A stretch of 64,000 nucleotides of DNA from Rhizorhabdus dicambivorans (GTDB lineage Bacteria; Pseudomonadota; Alphaproteobacteria; Sphingomonadales; Sphingomonadaceae), in contig NZ_CP023449.1 of the NCBI RefSeq assembly GCF_002355275.1, forward strand, positions 3,264,001 through 3,328,000. The letters run 5' to 3'. The position numbers and the translations under genes are program-made. Of this stretch, positions 1-8,338 are shown piece by piece. The notes under the pieces were generated by a model. That model saw only the letters and a program-made list of their open reading frames with translations. It searched no databases and was not told where the DNA came from. Within the stretch, counting starts at the first letter, position 1. Each line of letters starts with the position of its first letter.

Positions 1-1325
1 GCCTCGACCGCGGCCTGTACCTCGCTCTTGCGGCCGAAACCGCCGCCGATCAGCGTCGGATAGATCGTCACCCGCGACGCATCGAGGCCGACCGCCGCGG
101 CGACCGCATCGCGCGCGAAAGGCGCCGCCTGGGTCGGCACCCAGATCTCCACGCCGCCATCGCCGAAGCGCGCGGTGGCGGTCAGCGTCTCCAGCGGGGC
201 ATGCGGGATCATCGGCACCGAATAGCCGGCACTGATCACGCCCTGCCCGCCCAGCGCCGCATCGGCGTCGCCACGCTCGGCGAACCGTTCGACGCTATCG
301 CCGTCCAGCGCGGCGACGAGCGCCTTGCGCACAGTGCCGTCATCGGGGCGCGGACCCGCCGCCTCCCATTCGATCGCCAGCGCCTGGAGCCCGCGATCGG
401 CCGCCCACCAGTTGGTGCCGATCACCGCCACCCAGCCGTCATGGGTCACCACCGCCGCGACACCGGGGGTCGCCTCCGCGTCGCCAAGGGTCATCTTGGC
501 CGGATGGCCGCCGCCATAGGGCGCATGCTCGATCGACGCATAGACCATGCCGGGCAGGCGTACGTCGGCCCCCATCAGGGCGCTGCCGTCGACCTTCGAC
601 GGCAGATCGAGGCGCGGAACCGGCCGGCCGATCAGGGTCCGCTCGGCGGGGCCCCGCAGCGGAATCGGATCGGGCGGTTCCAGCCCGGCCGCCGCCTCCG
701 CCAGCTCGGCGAAGCGGATCCGGTCCCGGCCGCGCACGACGAAGCCCGCTTCGGTATCGCAGGCGTTCCAGTCAATCCCCCAGCGCTCGGCGGCGGCCAT
801 GCAGAGCAGCGCGCGCGCCGCCGCACCCGCCTCGATCATGCGTTGCTCGAACACCCGGATCGACGAGGAGCCGCCGGTGATGGTGAAGTCGAGGCGCATC
901 GCCACCTCGCGCGCCGCCCATCGGCCGACACCGTGGAGCCATGCGGGAAGCCGCCGTTCGGCCTCCTCCTCGAACACCAGCGGATTGGCGTAGACCGGGT
1001 TGATCGGTGCCGGCTCGACCGCGACGGTGCGCCAGTCGGCGCCCAGCTCGTCGGCCAGTATCTGCGGCAGCGACGTGTAGACGCCCTGCCCCATTTCCGC
1101 CTGCGGTACCGCGACGACGATCCGCCCGTCGGTGCCGATCTTGAGATAGGCATTGAAGACATGCTCGCCTGGCTCCGCGACCAGGTTGGGCGCGTAGCGG
1201 CGCGGCCACACCGCCCAGCCGACCAGCAGCCCGGCCGCGGCCCCACCGCCGATCAGCAGCCGCCGCCGGGTGATGCCGCGCCCGGCCTTTTCCGGCCCCT
1301 TCTTTCGCTCGATCCGTCCGTGCAT
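1..1325 (-). CDS. Xanthine dehydrogenase family molybdopterin-binding subunit, IorB-like (3' part cut off)
   Basis: Large subunit of a molybdenum hydroxylase of the isoquinoline 1-oxidoreductase beta / membrane-associated aldehyde dehydrogenase type; it should bind the molybdopterin cofactor and oxidise an N-heterocycle or aldehyde. Reading leftward from an ATG at 1325, about 441 codons are visible of roughly 730 usual for the family. The N-terminus has a twin-arginine signal (RRRLLIGGGAAAG) followed by a hydrophobic stretch, so export folded to the periplasm is expected. The first domain shows VPQAEMGQGVYTSLPQILADE, and a GGGFGRK loop typical of the family lies about 15 residues from the window edge. 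The small Fe-S subunit and the substrate are not visible. Confidence 0.85.
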   Translation of the reverse strand, partial: MHGRIERKKGPEKAGRGITRRRLLIGGGAAAGLLVGWAVWPRRYAPNLVAEPGEHVFNAYLKIGTDGRIVVAVPQAEMGQGVYTSLPQILADELGADWRTVAVEPAPINPVYANPLVFEEEAERRLPAWLHGVGRWAAREVAMRLDFTITGGSSSIRVFEQRMIEAGAAARALLCMAAAERWGIDWNACDTEAGFVVRGRDRIRFAELAEAAAGLEPPDPIPLRGPAERTLIGRPVPRLDLPSKVDGSALMGADVRLPGMVYASIEHAPYGGGHPAKMTLGDAEATPGVAAVVTHDGWVAVIGTNWWAADRGLQALAIEWEAAGPRPDDGTVRKALVAALDGDSVERFAERGDADAALGGQGVISAGYSVPMIPHAPLETLTATARFGDGGVEIWVPTQAAPFARDAVAAAVGLDASRVTIYPTLIGGGFGRKSEVQAAVE

Positions 1326-1384
1326 CGGCGCATGATAGGCGGCGGCGCGGGGCGATGCCAGCGGGTTGAAGGAAGACCCGAAGG

Positions 1385-2254
1385 CTATTCCCCGTCGCGC
1401 TCCAGCGTCTTGCCCATCGCGCGCTGCTGATCGCGCGCGCGGGAAGCCAGACGGGTGTCGTAGAGCGCGGTGAGGTAGCCGAGATCCCATTGCGTGACGC
1501 TGAGCGGCACGGGTTCGCCGGGGCTGGTGAACAGCGACAATATGGTCGGAAGCCGCTGCTTGTCGCCCGCCTGCGGGTCGGTGCTCGCAAGCGTGCGCAT
1601 CGCCGCATAGTCGGCAAGCTGGACCAGCGAAGAATTGCCGATCAGCTTCTGCTCGATCAGCACGAAGGACGCCGAGAAATCGATCTCGATCGCGCTGGCG
1701 ATGCGCGACGGCACCGCCTGCTGATTGACCATGTAATCGTAGATGTCCGAATCGACCCGGCCCATCGGCCGCCCGTCCCTGCCCTTCACCCGGATGATCT
1801 GCCACGCGGCGACCGGATCGGTCCCGGCCGCGAGCCTGTCGATCTGCGCCGGCTTCAGGCCGGCGAAGAAATCGGGACGGTCGACCCGCCAGCGCTGGAT
1901 GGCGCTGCGCCGATCCTGCACGAACAGCACCACCACATTGGGCCGGCAATCCTCCTCCGCCACCGGGATGTGCGCCGCCGCCGCGACCCGGCGCATCCGC
2001 CGCGCCAGATCCTGGTTGTTCTTGTCGCTCAGGCCCAGGCTGCGCGGGCAGACCTTATCGGTGAAGCGGGCAAGCTGGCCGTTGCGCGAAGGCTCCGCCA
2101 GCGCCTCGACGAAGCGCTGCTCCTTTGTCTGCCTGTCCCGCTCACCCAGGACGACGATGGTGTCGTCGGGCGCCGCCTGGGCGAGAACGCCGCCATGCGC
2201 GCCCAGCAGGGCAACCGCTATCCAGGACCATGGCCGCATCCGATTCCCCTGCAT
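1385..2254 (-). CDS. Putative exported protein of unknown function
   Basis: A 289-residue protein with an N-terminal hydrophobic segment (WIAVALLGAHGG) ending in a plausible signal-peptidase site before QAAPDD, so probably periplasmic. I recognise no catalytic motif. Two cysteines (KVCPRSLG and EDCRPN) could form a disulfide. The middle region VVVLFVQDRRSAIQRW and the C-terminal part look globular. An internal ATG five codons in (MRPWSW) is an equally good start. It is divergent from ctaA, with under 90 bp for both promoters. Similar proteins are, to my memory, common in sphingomonads as hypotheticals. Confidence 0.7.
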   Translation of the reverse strand: MQGNRMRPWSWIAVALLGAHGGVLAQAAPDDTIVVLGERDRQTKEQRFVEALAEPSRNGQLARFTDKVCPRSLGLSDKNNQDLARRMRRVAAAAHIPVAEEDCRPNVVVLFVQDRRSAIQRWRVDRPDFFAGLKPAQIDRLAAGTDPVAAWQIIRVKGRDGRPMGRVDSDIYDYMVNQQAVPSRIASAIEIDFSASFVLIEQKLIGNSSLVQLADYAAMRTLASTDPQAGDKQRLPTILSLFTSPGEPVPLSVTQWDLGYLTALYDTRLASRARDQQRAMGKTLERDGE

Positions 2255-2341
2255 GTCGATCCCCCACGCTATTATGCGCGGCGGAGGGTGTCACGCCGGT
2301 CCTGCACATCCTCCGGCTTGATCCCCGCGACCCGCTGGCGC

Positions 2342-3397
2342 ATGAGCGCGGCCATGTCCCTGTTCTCCCGCCCCGAACAGCCAGCACCCCGCGCGCTGGC
2401 GCTTTCCAACTGGCTTTTCCTGATCGCCCTCCTGGTCTTCGCCATCGTCGTCGTCGGCGGGATCACGCGGCTGACCGAATCGGGCCTGTCGATCACCGAA
2501 TGGAAGCCGGTGCGCGGGATCATCCCGCCTCTGAACGCGGCCGAGTGGCAGGCCGAGTTCGAGAATTACAAGCGCATCCCGCAATATGCGGCGTTCAACC
2601 TCCATATGGACCTGGAAGGGTTCAAGGCGATCTATTTCTGGGAATATCTCCATCGCCTGCTGGCGCGCGCCATCGGCGCGGTGCTGGCGGCGGTGATGCT
2701 GGTCGCCTGGTGGAAGCGGGCGATCCCCTGGGGCTATGGCCGCCGCATGATCGGCATCTTCCTGCTCGGCGGGCTGCAGGGCGCGATCGGCTGGTGGATG
2801 GTCTATTCGGGGCTCTCGGTTCGTACCGAGGTCAGCCATATCCGCCTCGCCGTCCACCTGATCGCCGCGCTGCTGATCTTCGCGGCCCTGGTGTGGACCG
2901 CGCTCGACCTGCGCCGCCTGGACCGGGACCCGACAGCGCGGCCCGCGTCGCTCACCCGCCTGGGGCTCGCGGCGCTGCTGATCCTGGCCATCCAGATCAT
3001 GCTGGGCGCCTTCGTGGCCGGATTGCGCGCGGGCTATGCCTTTGCGAGCTGGCCCAGGATGGGCGACCAATGGTTCCCGTCGGGCGGCTGGAATCCGGCG
3101 CTCGGCATCGCCAACCTCTGGGACAACCCGATCGTCGTGCAGTTCATCCACCGCTGGTGGGCCTGGGTCGCGGCCTTCGCCGCCCTGGCGCTGGCCCGCG
3201 CGGCCCGGAACCATGGCGCCAAGGGGCCGGTGCAGGCGGTGGCGGCGCTGGTCGCCCTTCAGATCGGCCTTGGCATCGCCACGCTGATGACCGGCGTCCA
3301 GATCGATATCGCCGTCGCGCACCAGGCCGCCGCGGTGCTGCTGCTCGCCGCCGTGCTGTGGGCCGGGCATGCCGTTGGCCAGAAGAAGGTATTATAA
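2342..3397 (+). CDS. ctaA: Heme A synthase, COX15/CtaA family
   Basis: Inner-membrane enzyme that oxidises the C8 methyl of heme O to the formyl group of heme A for aa3-type cytochrome c oxidase. The protein has about eight hydrophobic helices. Histidines that normally bind heme sit in EYLHRLLAR, EVSHIRLAVHL, QFIHRWWAW and AVAHQAAAV, and the N-terminal GGITRLTESGLSITEW block is typical of the alphaproteobacterial (type 2) form. Translation can start at the ATG at 2342 (MSAAMSLF) or 2354; the open frame extends far upstream but has no family similarity there. Length of about 350 residues fits the family. Oxidase structural genes are not in the window. Confidence 0.95.
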   Translation: MSAAMSLFSRPEQPAPRALALSNWLFLIALLVFAIVVVGGITRLTESGLSITEWKPVRGIIPPLNAAEWQAEFENYKRIPQYAAFNLHMDLEGFKAIYFWEYLHRLLARAIGAVLAAVMLVAWWKRAIPWGYGRRMIGIFLLGGLQGAIGWWMVYSGLSVRTEVSHIRLAVHLIAALLIFAALVWTALDLRRLDRDPTARPASLTRLGLAALLILAIQIMLGAFVAGLRAGYAFASWPRMGDQWFPSGGWNPALGIANLWDNPIVVQFIHRWWAWVAAFAALALARAARNHGAKGPVQAVAALVALQIGLGIATLMTGVQIDIAVAHQAAAVLLLAAVLWAGHAVGQKKVL

Positions 3398-3424
3398 TAC
3401 CGCACAAGAATAAGCCCATTTTGC

Positions 3425-3453
3425 TTGACTTATTCGGGGCTCCCGCGCATTAG
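3425..3453 (+). promoter_or_regulatory. Putative sigma-70 promoter of rplM-rpsI
   Basis: A TTGACT hexamer at 3425-3430 is followed after 17 bases by CATTAG at 3448-3453, a weak -10 match. It lies in the gap between ctaA and rplM, upstream of the leader stem-loop at 3465-3488. The -35 is convincing and the -10 is poor. Confidence 0.35.
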
Positions 3454-3464
3454 CCCGCCCGTCA

Positions 3465-3488
3465 ACGCCGCTCTTCACGGGGCGGCGT
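3465..3488 (+). promoter_or_regulatory. Leader stem-loop upstream of rplM
   Basis: Bases 3465-3473 pair with 3480-3488 in a 9-bp, GC-rich stem with one T-G pair and a six-base loop, about 40 bases before the rplM start. Ribosomal protein operons often carry autoregulatory leaders; whether this hairpin binds L13 or S9 cannot be told from sequence. Confidence 0.35.
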
Positions 3489-3529
3489 CGTTCATTTTGG
3501 AACGATACGAAACAAGAAGGTCCTGGCCC

Positions 3530-4009
3530 ATGAAGGCGCTCATGAAGACCACCAAGGTGGCTACGCCGCACACGGTGGAAAAGAAATGGCATATCGTCGA
3601 TGCGGAGGGCCTGATCGTCGGCCGCGCCGCCTCGATCATCGCCAATGTCCTGCGCGGCAAGCACAAGCCGAGCTACACGCCGTTCATCGATTGCGGTGAC
3701 AATGTCATCGTCATCAACGCGGACAAGGTGCGCTTCACCGGCAAGAAGCTGAAGGACAAGGTCTATTACCGCCACACCGGCTATGCCGGCGGTATCAAGG
3801 GCATCACCGCGGGCAAGGTTCTCGAGAGCCGCTTCCCCGAGCGCGTGCTCGAGAAGGCGATCGAGCGCATGATCCCGCGCGGTCCGCTTGGCCGCCAGCA
3901 GATGCGCAACCTGCGCATCTTCAAGGGCTCGGAGCATCCGCACGCTGCCCAGAACCCCGAAGTGCTCGACATCGCGTCGATGAACCGCAAGAACAAGGTG
4001 GGCGCATAA
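3530..4009 (+). CDS. rplM: 50S ribosomal protein L13
   Basis: Large-subunit ribosomal protein, 159 residues. Recognised by the L13 core: [20 protein letters not shown] near the N-terminus, [28 protein letters not shown] and [11 protein letters not shown]. The start is the ATG at 3530, preceded by a purine-rich AAGAAGG; an in-frame extension back to 3425 has no L13 similarity and overlaps the leader. The stop codon overlaps the rpsI start as TAATG, so the two are translationally coupled as in most bacteria. Confidence 0.98.
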   Translation: MKALMKTTKVATPHTVEKKWHIVDAEGLIVGRAASIIANVLRGKHKPSYTPFIDCGDNVIVINADKVRFTGKKLKDKVYYRHTGYAGGIKGITAGKVLESRFPERVLEKAIERMIPRGPLGRQQMRNLRIFKGSEHPHAAQNPEVLDIASMNRKNKVGA

Positions 4010-4572
4010 TGTCCGACAATCGTCAGTCGCTTTCCGACCTGGCCTCGCTGACCGGCGCGGCCCCCGCCCCGGCCCCCACCGTCGCCGCCGCTTCGGCCGA
4101 CGTTTCGACGGACGAGGCGCCCGCCGCCGCTCCCGTCGTCCCGGCCCAGCCGACCACCCCGCTCCGCGCGCAGGAGATCGACGCGCAGGGCCGTGCCTAT
4201 GCCACCGGCCGCCGCAAGGACGCGGTCGCCCGCGTCTGGCTGAAGCCCGGCACCGGCAAGATCACCGTCAACGGCCGTGACCAGGAAGTCTATTTCGCGC
4301 GTCCGACGCTGCGCCTCGTCATCAACCAGGCGTTCGGCGTTTCCGAGCGCGAGGGCCAGTATGACGTCATCTGCACCGTCAAGGGCGGTGGCCTTTCGGG
4401 TCAGGCCGGCGCGGTCAAGCATGGCATCAGCCAGGCGCTGACCAAGTACGAGCCGATCCTGCGCGCGCCGATCAAGGCCGCTGGCTTCCTGACCCGCGAC
4501 AGCCGCGCGGTCGAGCGCAAGAAGTACGGCAAGGCCAAGGCCCGCCGCAGCTTCCAGTTCTCGAAGCGCTAA
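4009..4572 (+). CDS. rpsI: 30S ribosomal protein S9, N-terminally extended
   Basis: Small-subunit ribosomal protein. The conserved S9 core starts near residue 62 ([14 protein letters not shown]), continues through [19 protein letters not shown], and ends in the invariant tail [12 protein letters not shown] that reaches the P-site tRNA. At 187 residues it is about 55 longer than E. coli S9. The extra length is a low-complexity, Ala/Pro-rich N-terminal arm (residues about 18-55) that is probably disordered; such arms are known in sphingomonads. Overlaps rplM by one base and is followed by a terminator at 4609. Confidence 0.97.
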   Translation: MSDNRQSLSDLASLTGAAPAPAPTVAAASADVSTDEAPAAAPVVPAQPTTPLRAQEIDAQGRAYATGRRKDAVARVWLKPGTGKITVNGRDQEVYFARPTLRLVINQAFGVSEREGQYDVICTVKGGGLSGQAGAVKHGISQALTKYEPILRAPIKAAGFLTRDSRAVERKKYGKAKARRSFQFSKR

Positions 4573-4608
4573 GCGATCGGGCTTTTCGGCACTGCCGGAG
4601 ATTGGATA

Positions 4609-4641
4609 CGGGCCGCCAGAAATGGCGGCCCGTTTTCTTTT
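4609..4641 (+). terminator. Rho-independent terminator after rplM-rpsI
   Basis: A perfect 10-bp stem (4609-4618 with 4623-4632) with a GAAA tetraloop is followed by TTTTCTTTT. It ends the ribosomal protein operon 37 bases past the rpsI stop. Confidence 0.93.
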
Positions 4642-4751
4642 GAGCCGCCTTCCTGCGACTTTGGTCGAAGAAACCGGCAAAGTTACAATTGGTGATTAGG
4701 CCCGGAGGCGAAACAGGGTTAGCGCTCTCTTCACCAAGTGGAGTTTGCGTC

Positions 4752-5003
4752 ATGTTCAAGCTTGTTCTCGCCATCGCACTCGCAGCCGGCAGCGCCGCCG
4801 CGGCGCAGGCGATCCCGGTCGCCAAGGATCGCCCCTCGCAGCCCGAGCAGGTCCTTACGGCGAAGGCCCCCCGCCAGATCGCGGGACCGGTGAAGATCCG
4901 CGTCCGCCAGCATGGCACCGCCACGCTCGGCCTGACGAACGCGCCGGCCCAGAACGCCCAGCTCGCCTATCGCCAGCCCGCGACCCTGTCGCCGCTCGAT
5001 TGA
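4752..5003 (+). CDS. Small secreted protein (paralogue of the 5108 gene)
   Basis: An 83-residue protein with a clear signal peptide (MFKLVLAIALAAGSAAAAQA), so exported. The mature part is about 60 residues and carries KAPRQIAGPVKIRVRQHG, which matches NAAPQQVAGPVHVRFRKP in the next gene. This shared block argues that both are real and arose by duplication. No enzymatic motif; unknown function. The start at 4752 is chosen because it directly begins the signal peptide. Confidence 0.7.
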   Translation: MFKLVLAIALAAGSAAAAQAIPVAKDRPSQPEQVLTAKAPRQIAGPVKIRVRQHGTATLGLTNAPAQNAQLAYRQPATLSPLD

Positions 5004-5020
5004 TCGTACCGGCCCGCGCG

Positions 5021-5044
5021 CCCTATCGATCATGATCGATAGGG
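5021..5044. repeat. 24-bp perfect palindrome between two paralogous genes
   Basis: Bases 5021-5032 are the exact reverse complement of 5033-5044 (half-site CCCTATCGATCA). It lies 18 bp after the 4752 gene and about 64 bp before the next start, so it may be a protein binding site or a hairpin without a T-run. Confidence 0.7.
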
Positions 5045-5107
5045 GCGATCAGAGTGACGACATATAGTCATTTCTTCACTGACCCTCGGTCGTCTATCGA
5101 TCTGCCC

Positions 5108-5368
5108 ATGGAACAGCCAATGATCCGCAGCCTTGTCGCCGCCGTGGCGATCATAACGAGCACCACCGCCCTGGCCCAGGCTATGCAGGGTGCTCGCGGT
5201 GGCGACGTCCGGCCGGGTCTTCCAATGCAGAACGCCGCGCCACAGCAGGTGGCCGGCCCGGTCCACGTCCGTTTCCGCAAGCCCAGCGACGTGTCGCTGG
5301 CTGGACGGACGATGCCGGAAGGCGTGCAGCGCGAACTGGCCCTGCACCGCTACGCCGATCGCAGATAA
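5108..5368 (+). CDS. Small secreted protein (paralogue of the 4752 gene)
   Basis: An 86-residue exported protein starting at the ATG at 5108; another ATG at 5120 and a GTG at 5054 are possible. The signal peptide is MIRSLVAAVAIITSTTALAQA. The mature part shares the AP-x-Q-(I/V)-AGPV-x-(I/V)-R-x-R block with its neighbour and ends RYADRR. Function unknown. Confidence 0.65.
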   Translation: MEQPMIRSLVAAVAIITSTTALAQAMQGARGGDVRPGLPMQNAAPQQVAGPVHVRFRKPSDVSLAGRTMPEGVQRELALHRYADRR

Positions 5369-5414
5369 CCCCGCCAATCCTCTCCCCCGGGGGTGTTACC
5401 CCATGCCCCCCGCC

Positions 5415-5450
5415 AAGGCCCGGCATGCCCCTCGTGCCGGGCCTTCTTGC
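5415..5450. terminator. Hairpin terminator between convergent genes
   Basis: An 11-bp perfect stem (5415-5425 with 5435-5445, arm AAGGCCCGGCA) lies between the rightward secreted-protein gene and the leftward DUF6491 gene. T-rich bases follow only weakly on the + strand. Confidence 0.6.
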
Positions 5451-5511
5451 GTGGATCGGCGGGTAACGGCTGGAAAAGCCAGGCCCCTGCGTCGGAAATC
5501 GCGGGAGCCGG

Positions 5512-5904
5512 TCAGCCCTTCGGCTTGGTGTAGGGCACGAACTTGCCGAGCCCCAGCGAACCGCTCTGGATGTGCGAGCCCGAGTCCAGCAGCCGGACGA
5601 TATCGATGCTGCACAGGTTGGGGCTGTGCGTATCGGTGACCAGGATGTCGTCGCGGTCGAGGAAATTGGCGCCCGACGCCGGGCGGTTGAGATACCAGGT
5701 GCTGCCCAGCTTGTAGAGGATCGCGGTCCGCTCGAAGATCTGGGTGGACTGGATCTGGCGGAGCGGGATGCAATCGACCGGCTTGCCGGCGACCCGGCCG
5801 TTCAGTTCCTTGGCGATCCGGGCTTCGGGGGCAAGACGCGCGGCCTGGACCGGCAGGGCCGCGGTCATCAACATAGCGCCAATAAGGCACAGCGTAGCGC
5901 GCAT
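5512..5904 (-). CDS. DUF6491 family secreted protein
   Basis: A 130-residue protein starting at the ATG at 5904, with signal peptide MRATLCLIGAMLMTAALPVQA. The mature part shows the layout I associate with DUF6491: a cysteine block (KPVDCIPLRQIQST), a central YKLGSTWYLNRP strand region, and a second cysteine block (NLCSIDIVRLLD). The two cysteines may form a disulfide. Function unknown. Divergent from the glycine-zipper gene at 6061. Confidence 0.75.
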   Translation of the reverse strand: MRATLCLIGAMLMTAALPVQAARLAPEARIAKELNGRVAGKPVDCIPLRQIQSTQIFERTAILYKLGSTWYLNRPASGANFLDRDDILVTDTHSPNLCSIDIVRLLDSGSHIQSGSLGLGKFVPYTKPKG

Positions 5905-5935
5905 GGGATGTCCTCCATTACTGCGGTCAATATGC

Positions 5936-5952
5936 GGTTCAGCAACTGAACC
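5936..5952. repeat. 7-bp inverted repeat in the divergent intergenic region
   Basis: GGTTCAG at 5936-5942 and CTGAACC at 5946-5952 flank a three-base centre, 32 bp upstream of the DUF6491 start. A possible operator. Confidence 0.4.
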
Positions 5953-6006
5953 TTCAATGAGCAAGACGGAGCAACGGGACTATTTCCTTGCTGCCGGATG
6001 AACGCC

Positions 6007-6031
6007 GGAACCGGGTCGTTTCTCGCCCGTT
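6007..6031 (+). promoter_or_regulatory. Candidate EcfG (general stress) promoter
   Basis: GGAAC at 6007-6011 and CGTT at 6028-6031 are separated by exactly 16 bases, the consensus of the alphaproteobacterial EcfG sigma factor. It lies 30 bp before the glycine-zipper gene start, the right distance for a promoter. Confidence 0.65.
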
Positions 6032-6060
6032 GCCGATGCGATATTTGAAGGAGTACTGCC

Positions 6061-6387
6061 ATGAATAAACTGTTCGTGCTTGGCAGCGCCGCCCTGCTTT
6101 CCATGGGCGTCGCGGCGCCTGCCTCCGCCCAGAGCGCCTCGCACATCCTGCGCGGCGCCGGCATCGGTGCCGCCGGCGGCGTGGTCGCCGGCGCGGTGAT
6201 CCCCGGCCTGTCGGTCGGCGAAGGCGCGTTGATCGGCGGTGCCGGCGGCGCGCTCTACAACACGCTGATCAACAAGGGACACCGGACCTATCGCAGCCGC
6301 AGCTATTATGCGCCGCGCTACAGCAGCAGCCGCCGTGCCACCACCAGCAGCGCGCCGGCCTATCGCAGCTATTCGCGCCAGCGCTGA
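6061..6387 (+). CDS. Exported glycine-zipper protein
   Basis: A 108-residue protein with a signal peptide (cut after ASAQ) followed by a hydrophobic Gly-rich region, GAGIGAAGGVVAGAVIPG and GALIGGAGGALYN, which forms a glycine-zipper transmembrane hairpin as in outer-membrane/periplasmic YMGG-type proteins. The C-terminal 40 residues are rich in Arg, Ser and Tyr. A strong GAAGGAG ribosome site precedes the ATG. It sits behind a candidate EcfG promoter, and the next gene starts 15 bases later in the same direction. The role is probably envelope stress related, by inference only. Confidence 0.8.
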   Translation: MNKLFVLGSAALLSMGVAAPASAQSASHILRGAGIGAAGGVVAGAVIPGLSVGEGALIGGAGGALYNTLINKGHRTYRSRSYYAPRYSSSRRATTSSAPAYRSYSRQR

Positions 6388-6401
6388 GCGGAGGCCGTGG
6401 A

Positions 6402-7340
6402 ATGAGGAGCCGACCAGCGCGGGCGATGCTGTTGCTCGCGCTGGTTGCGCTCCCCACCGCTGCCGGCGCGAAGCGGCCGCTGCCACCCACCGGCGAACTG
6501 CTGCTCGACATGGCGGAGCCGGTGATCGAGACGAAGATCGGCGACGTGAAGCTGCGCCTCCGCGTCGCGCTCGACCAGAAACGCCTGATCGAACTCAATC
6601 CCGATGCCGTCGAACGGCTGAAGGCCGACCCACCCAGTCGCCGCTTCCGCTTTGAGAACGGCCTGGATGCCTATGTCGGCCGCGAGCCGCTGCCCAGCAT
6701 CGAGGCGACTGCCCCGATCAAGCTGAATGGCCGCAAGATGCTGGTGACGCTTTCATCGCATGGCCGGCCCTGTTGCGCGGGCGTCGACGGGGAAATCGGG
6801 ATCGGACTGCTCCCCTACGCAACGATACGCTTCGTCCGCGCCGGCCAGGCCCCGGCCGACCGGAGCGCGGATTTCCTGATCGACGACAATGATGTCCATG
6901 GTCCGCAGGCCAGTGTTCCCGTCGGGCGCCGGTCCATCAATATCCTCTTCTCCCTGGAACGGCCGGAGAGCTTTGCCTCAAGCTCGGCCGGCGCGATCCT
7001 GGCGCGCGAATATGGCGGCAAGCTTACCGATGGCGGGCGGATGGTCGCGGCCTTCGGGATCGAGCGGCCCATCTCCATGCTCCGCTTCCGCCAGCCCGCG
7101 CCCGTCGCCGGCTTCGTGTACAAGAACCTGCCCGTCCGCACCGCCGATTTCGCGGGGCGCGAGGAATTCCCGAGCGATCCGGACGATCCCGATGACATCG
7201 TCGTCAAGCGCAGGGTGAAGCAGCAGGACGCCTGGCCGGTGGTGATGATCGGCCGCGACCGCACCGACCGGTGCAGCGAGGCGCTCTACGACACGATCGC
7301 GAAACGGCTGACGCTGCGCTGTTCGGGGATACTCGACTGA
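6402..7340 (+). CDS. Putative exported protein of unknown function
   Basis: A 312-residue protein with a short signal peptide (AMLLLALVALPTAAGA). No motif recognised with confidence. Features are a CC pair in RPCCAGVDGE, an acidic stretch PSDPDDPDD near residue 255, and two C-terminal cysteines (DRCSEAL, LRCSGILD). Its stop codon shares one base with the ATG of the S41 protease, so the two are translationally coupled and may act together in the periplasm. Confidence 0.7.
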   Translation: MRSRPARAMLLLALVALPTAAGAKRPLPPTGELLLDMAEPVIETKIGDVKLRLRVALDQKRLIELNPDAVERLKADPPSRRFRFENGLDAYVGREPLPSIEATAPIKLNGRKMLVTLSSHGRPCCAGVDGEIGIGLLPYATIRFVRAGQAPADRSADFLIDDNDVHGPQASVPVGRRSINILFSLERPESFASSSAGAILAREYGGKLTDGGRMVAAFGIERPISMLRFRQPAPVAGFVYKNLPVRTADFAGREEFPSDPDDPDDIVVKRRVKQQDAWPVVMIGRDRTDRCSEALYDTIAKRLTLRCSGILD

Positions 7341-8254
7341 TGCGCGCGCCGATCCGCGCCGCATTGCTGCTCTGCCTGTTCGCCGGTTCGGCGATGCCGG
7401 GGCAGGCGCAGCGCGACGGGCTGAACCAGCGCGTGTTCGACAAGGCGTGGAGCCTTGTCGCGCGGCGCTATTGGGATCCGGCGATGGGCGGCAACGACTG
7501 GAATGCCATCCGCGACCGATATTATCCGCAGGCAATCGCGGCCCGGGACGAAAAGCATCTCTACGCGGTGATCAACCGCATGCTCGACCAGCTCGACGAC
7601 AGCCATGTCTACGCCACCAGCCCCAGCGAGCTGCGCTGGTCGAAGGAGCCGCCCGAGGAACGCGACATGCCGCCGGCGCGCAGCGCGGCGCGGCTCGACG
7701 GCGGGCTGCTGCTGCTCCGCTTCAATCAGTTCGATCCGGGCGATGACCGCTGGATCAGGGACGAGATACGTTCGATGCCCGGCCTGCGCGGCGTGATCCT
7801 GGACCTGCGCGACAATGGCGGCGGACGCGACGACGTGCTGGACCGGATCGCCGGTCTGTTCAGCCCCCGCAAGGCGCTGCTGATCCGCCTGAACGGCCGC
7901 CGCGACATCGAGGAGACCACGCGCGGCGCGGGACCGGATGCCTATCAGGGCCCGCTGGCGGTGATCGTCGGCCCCGACACGGCCAGCGCCGCCGAGATAC
8001 TGGCCTTCTATCTCGCCGAAAGCCGTCGTGCCTATACGGTGGGCGAGCGCAGCGCGGGATCGGTGACGGGTGGGGTGGATCATGACCTGCCCGGCGGCGG
8101 GCGGCTGACCGTCGCCGAATATGACATCCGCACCGCCAGCGGGACGAGGCTGGAAGGCAATGGCTTCACCCCGAGATATCGCGTGCCGACGGCGCGCAAG
8201 CCGACCGACCAGGCCCTCGCCAAGGCGGCGAGCCTGCTGCGCGGAGCGGGCTGA
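7340..8254 (+). CDS. S41 family peptidase (C-terminal processing protease-like)
   Basis: Exported serine peptidase of the tail-specific protease family, 304 residues, with a signal peptide ending at GQAQ. The catalytic core begins around residue 150 (RGVILDLRDNGGG, the usual substrate-groove signature) and carries the serine in GPDTASAAEILAF at about residue 215. A canonical PDZ domain is not evident; the region before the core (residues 30-110) is the helical N-domain with LDDSHVYA. It starts at 7340, overlapping the previous gene by one base. The substrate is unknown. Confidence 0.88.
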   Translation: MRAPIRAALLLCLFAGSAMPGQAQRDGLNQRVFDKAWSLVARRYWDPAMGGNDWNAIRDRYYPQAIAARDEKHLYAVINRMLDQLDDSHVYATSPSELRWSKEPPEERDMPPARSAARLDGGLLLLRFNQFDPGDDRWIRDEIRSMPGLRGVILDLRDNGGGRDDVLDRIAGLFSPRKALLIRLNGRRDIEETTRGAGPDAYQGPLAVIVGPDTASAAEILAFYLAESRRAYTVGERSAGSVTGGVDHDLPGGGRLTVAEYDIRTASGTRLEGNGFTPRYRVPTARKPTDQALAKAASLLRGAG

Positions 8255-8338
8255 GGCACCCCCGCCCGGCGTCATGCGACGGCGGGAATTGGCAAAAGCG
8301 CTGCGACAGCGATAGTCTGCCCCAAAGGGGAGAGACGC

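Noticed and set aside
1490-3397. An N-terminally extended ctaA
   Set aside because: The extra 284 codons are antisense to the 1385-2254 gene and have no membrane or heme features.
3425-3529. An extended L13 starting at 3425
   Set aside because: The added residues are unlike any L13 and overlap the leader hairpin.
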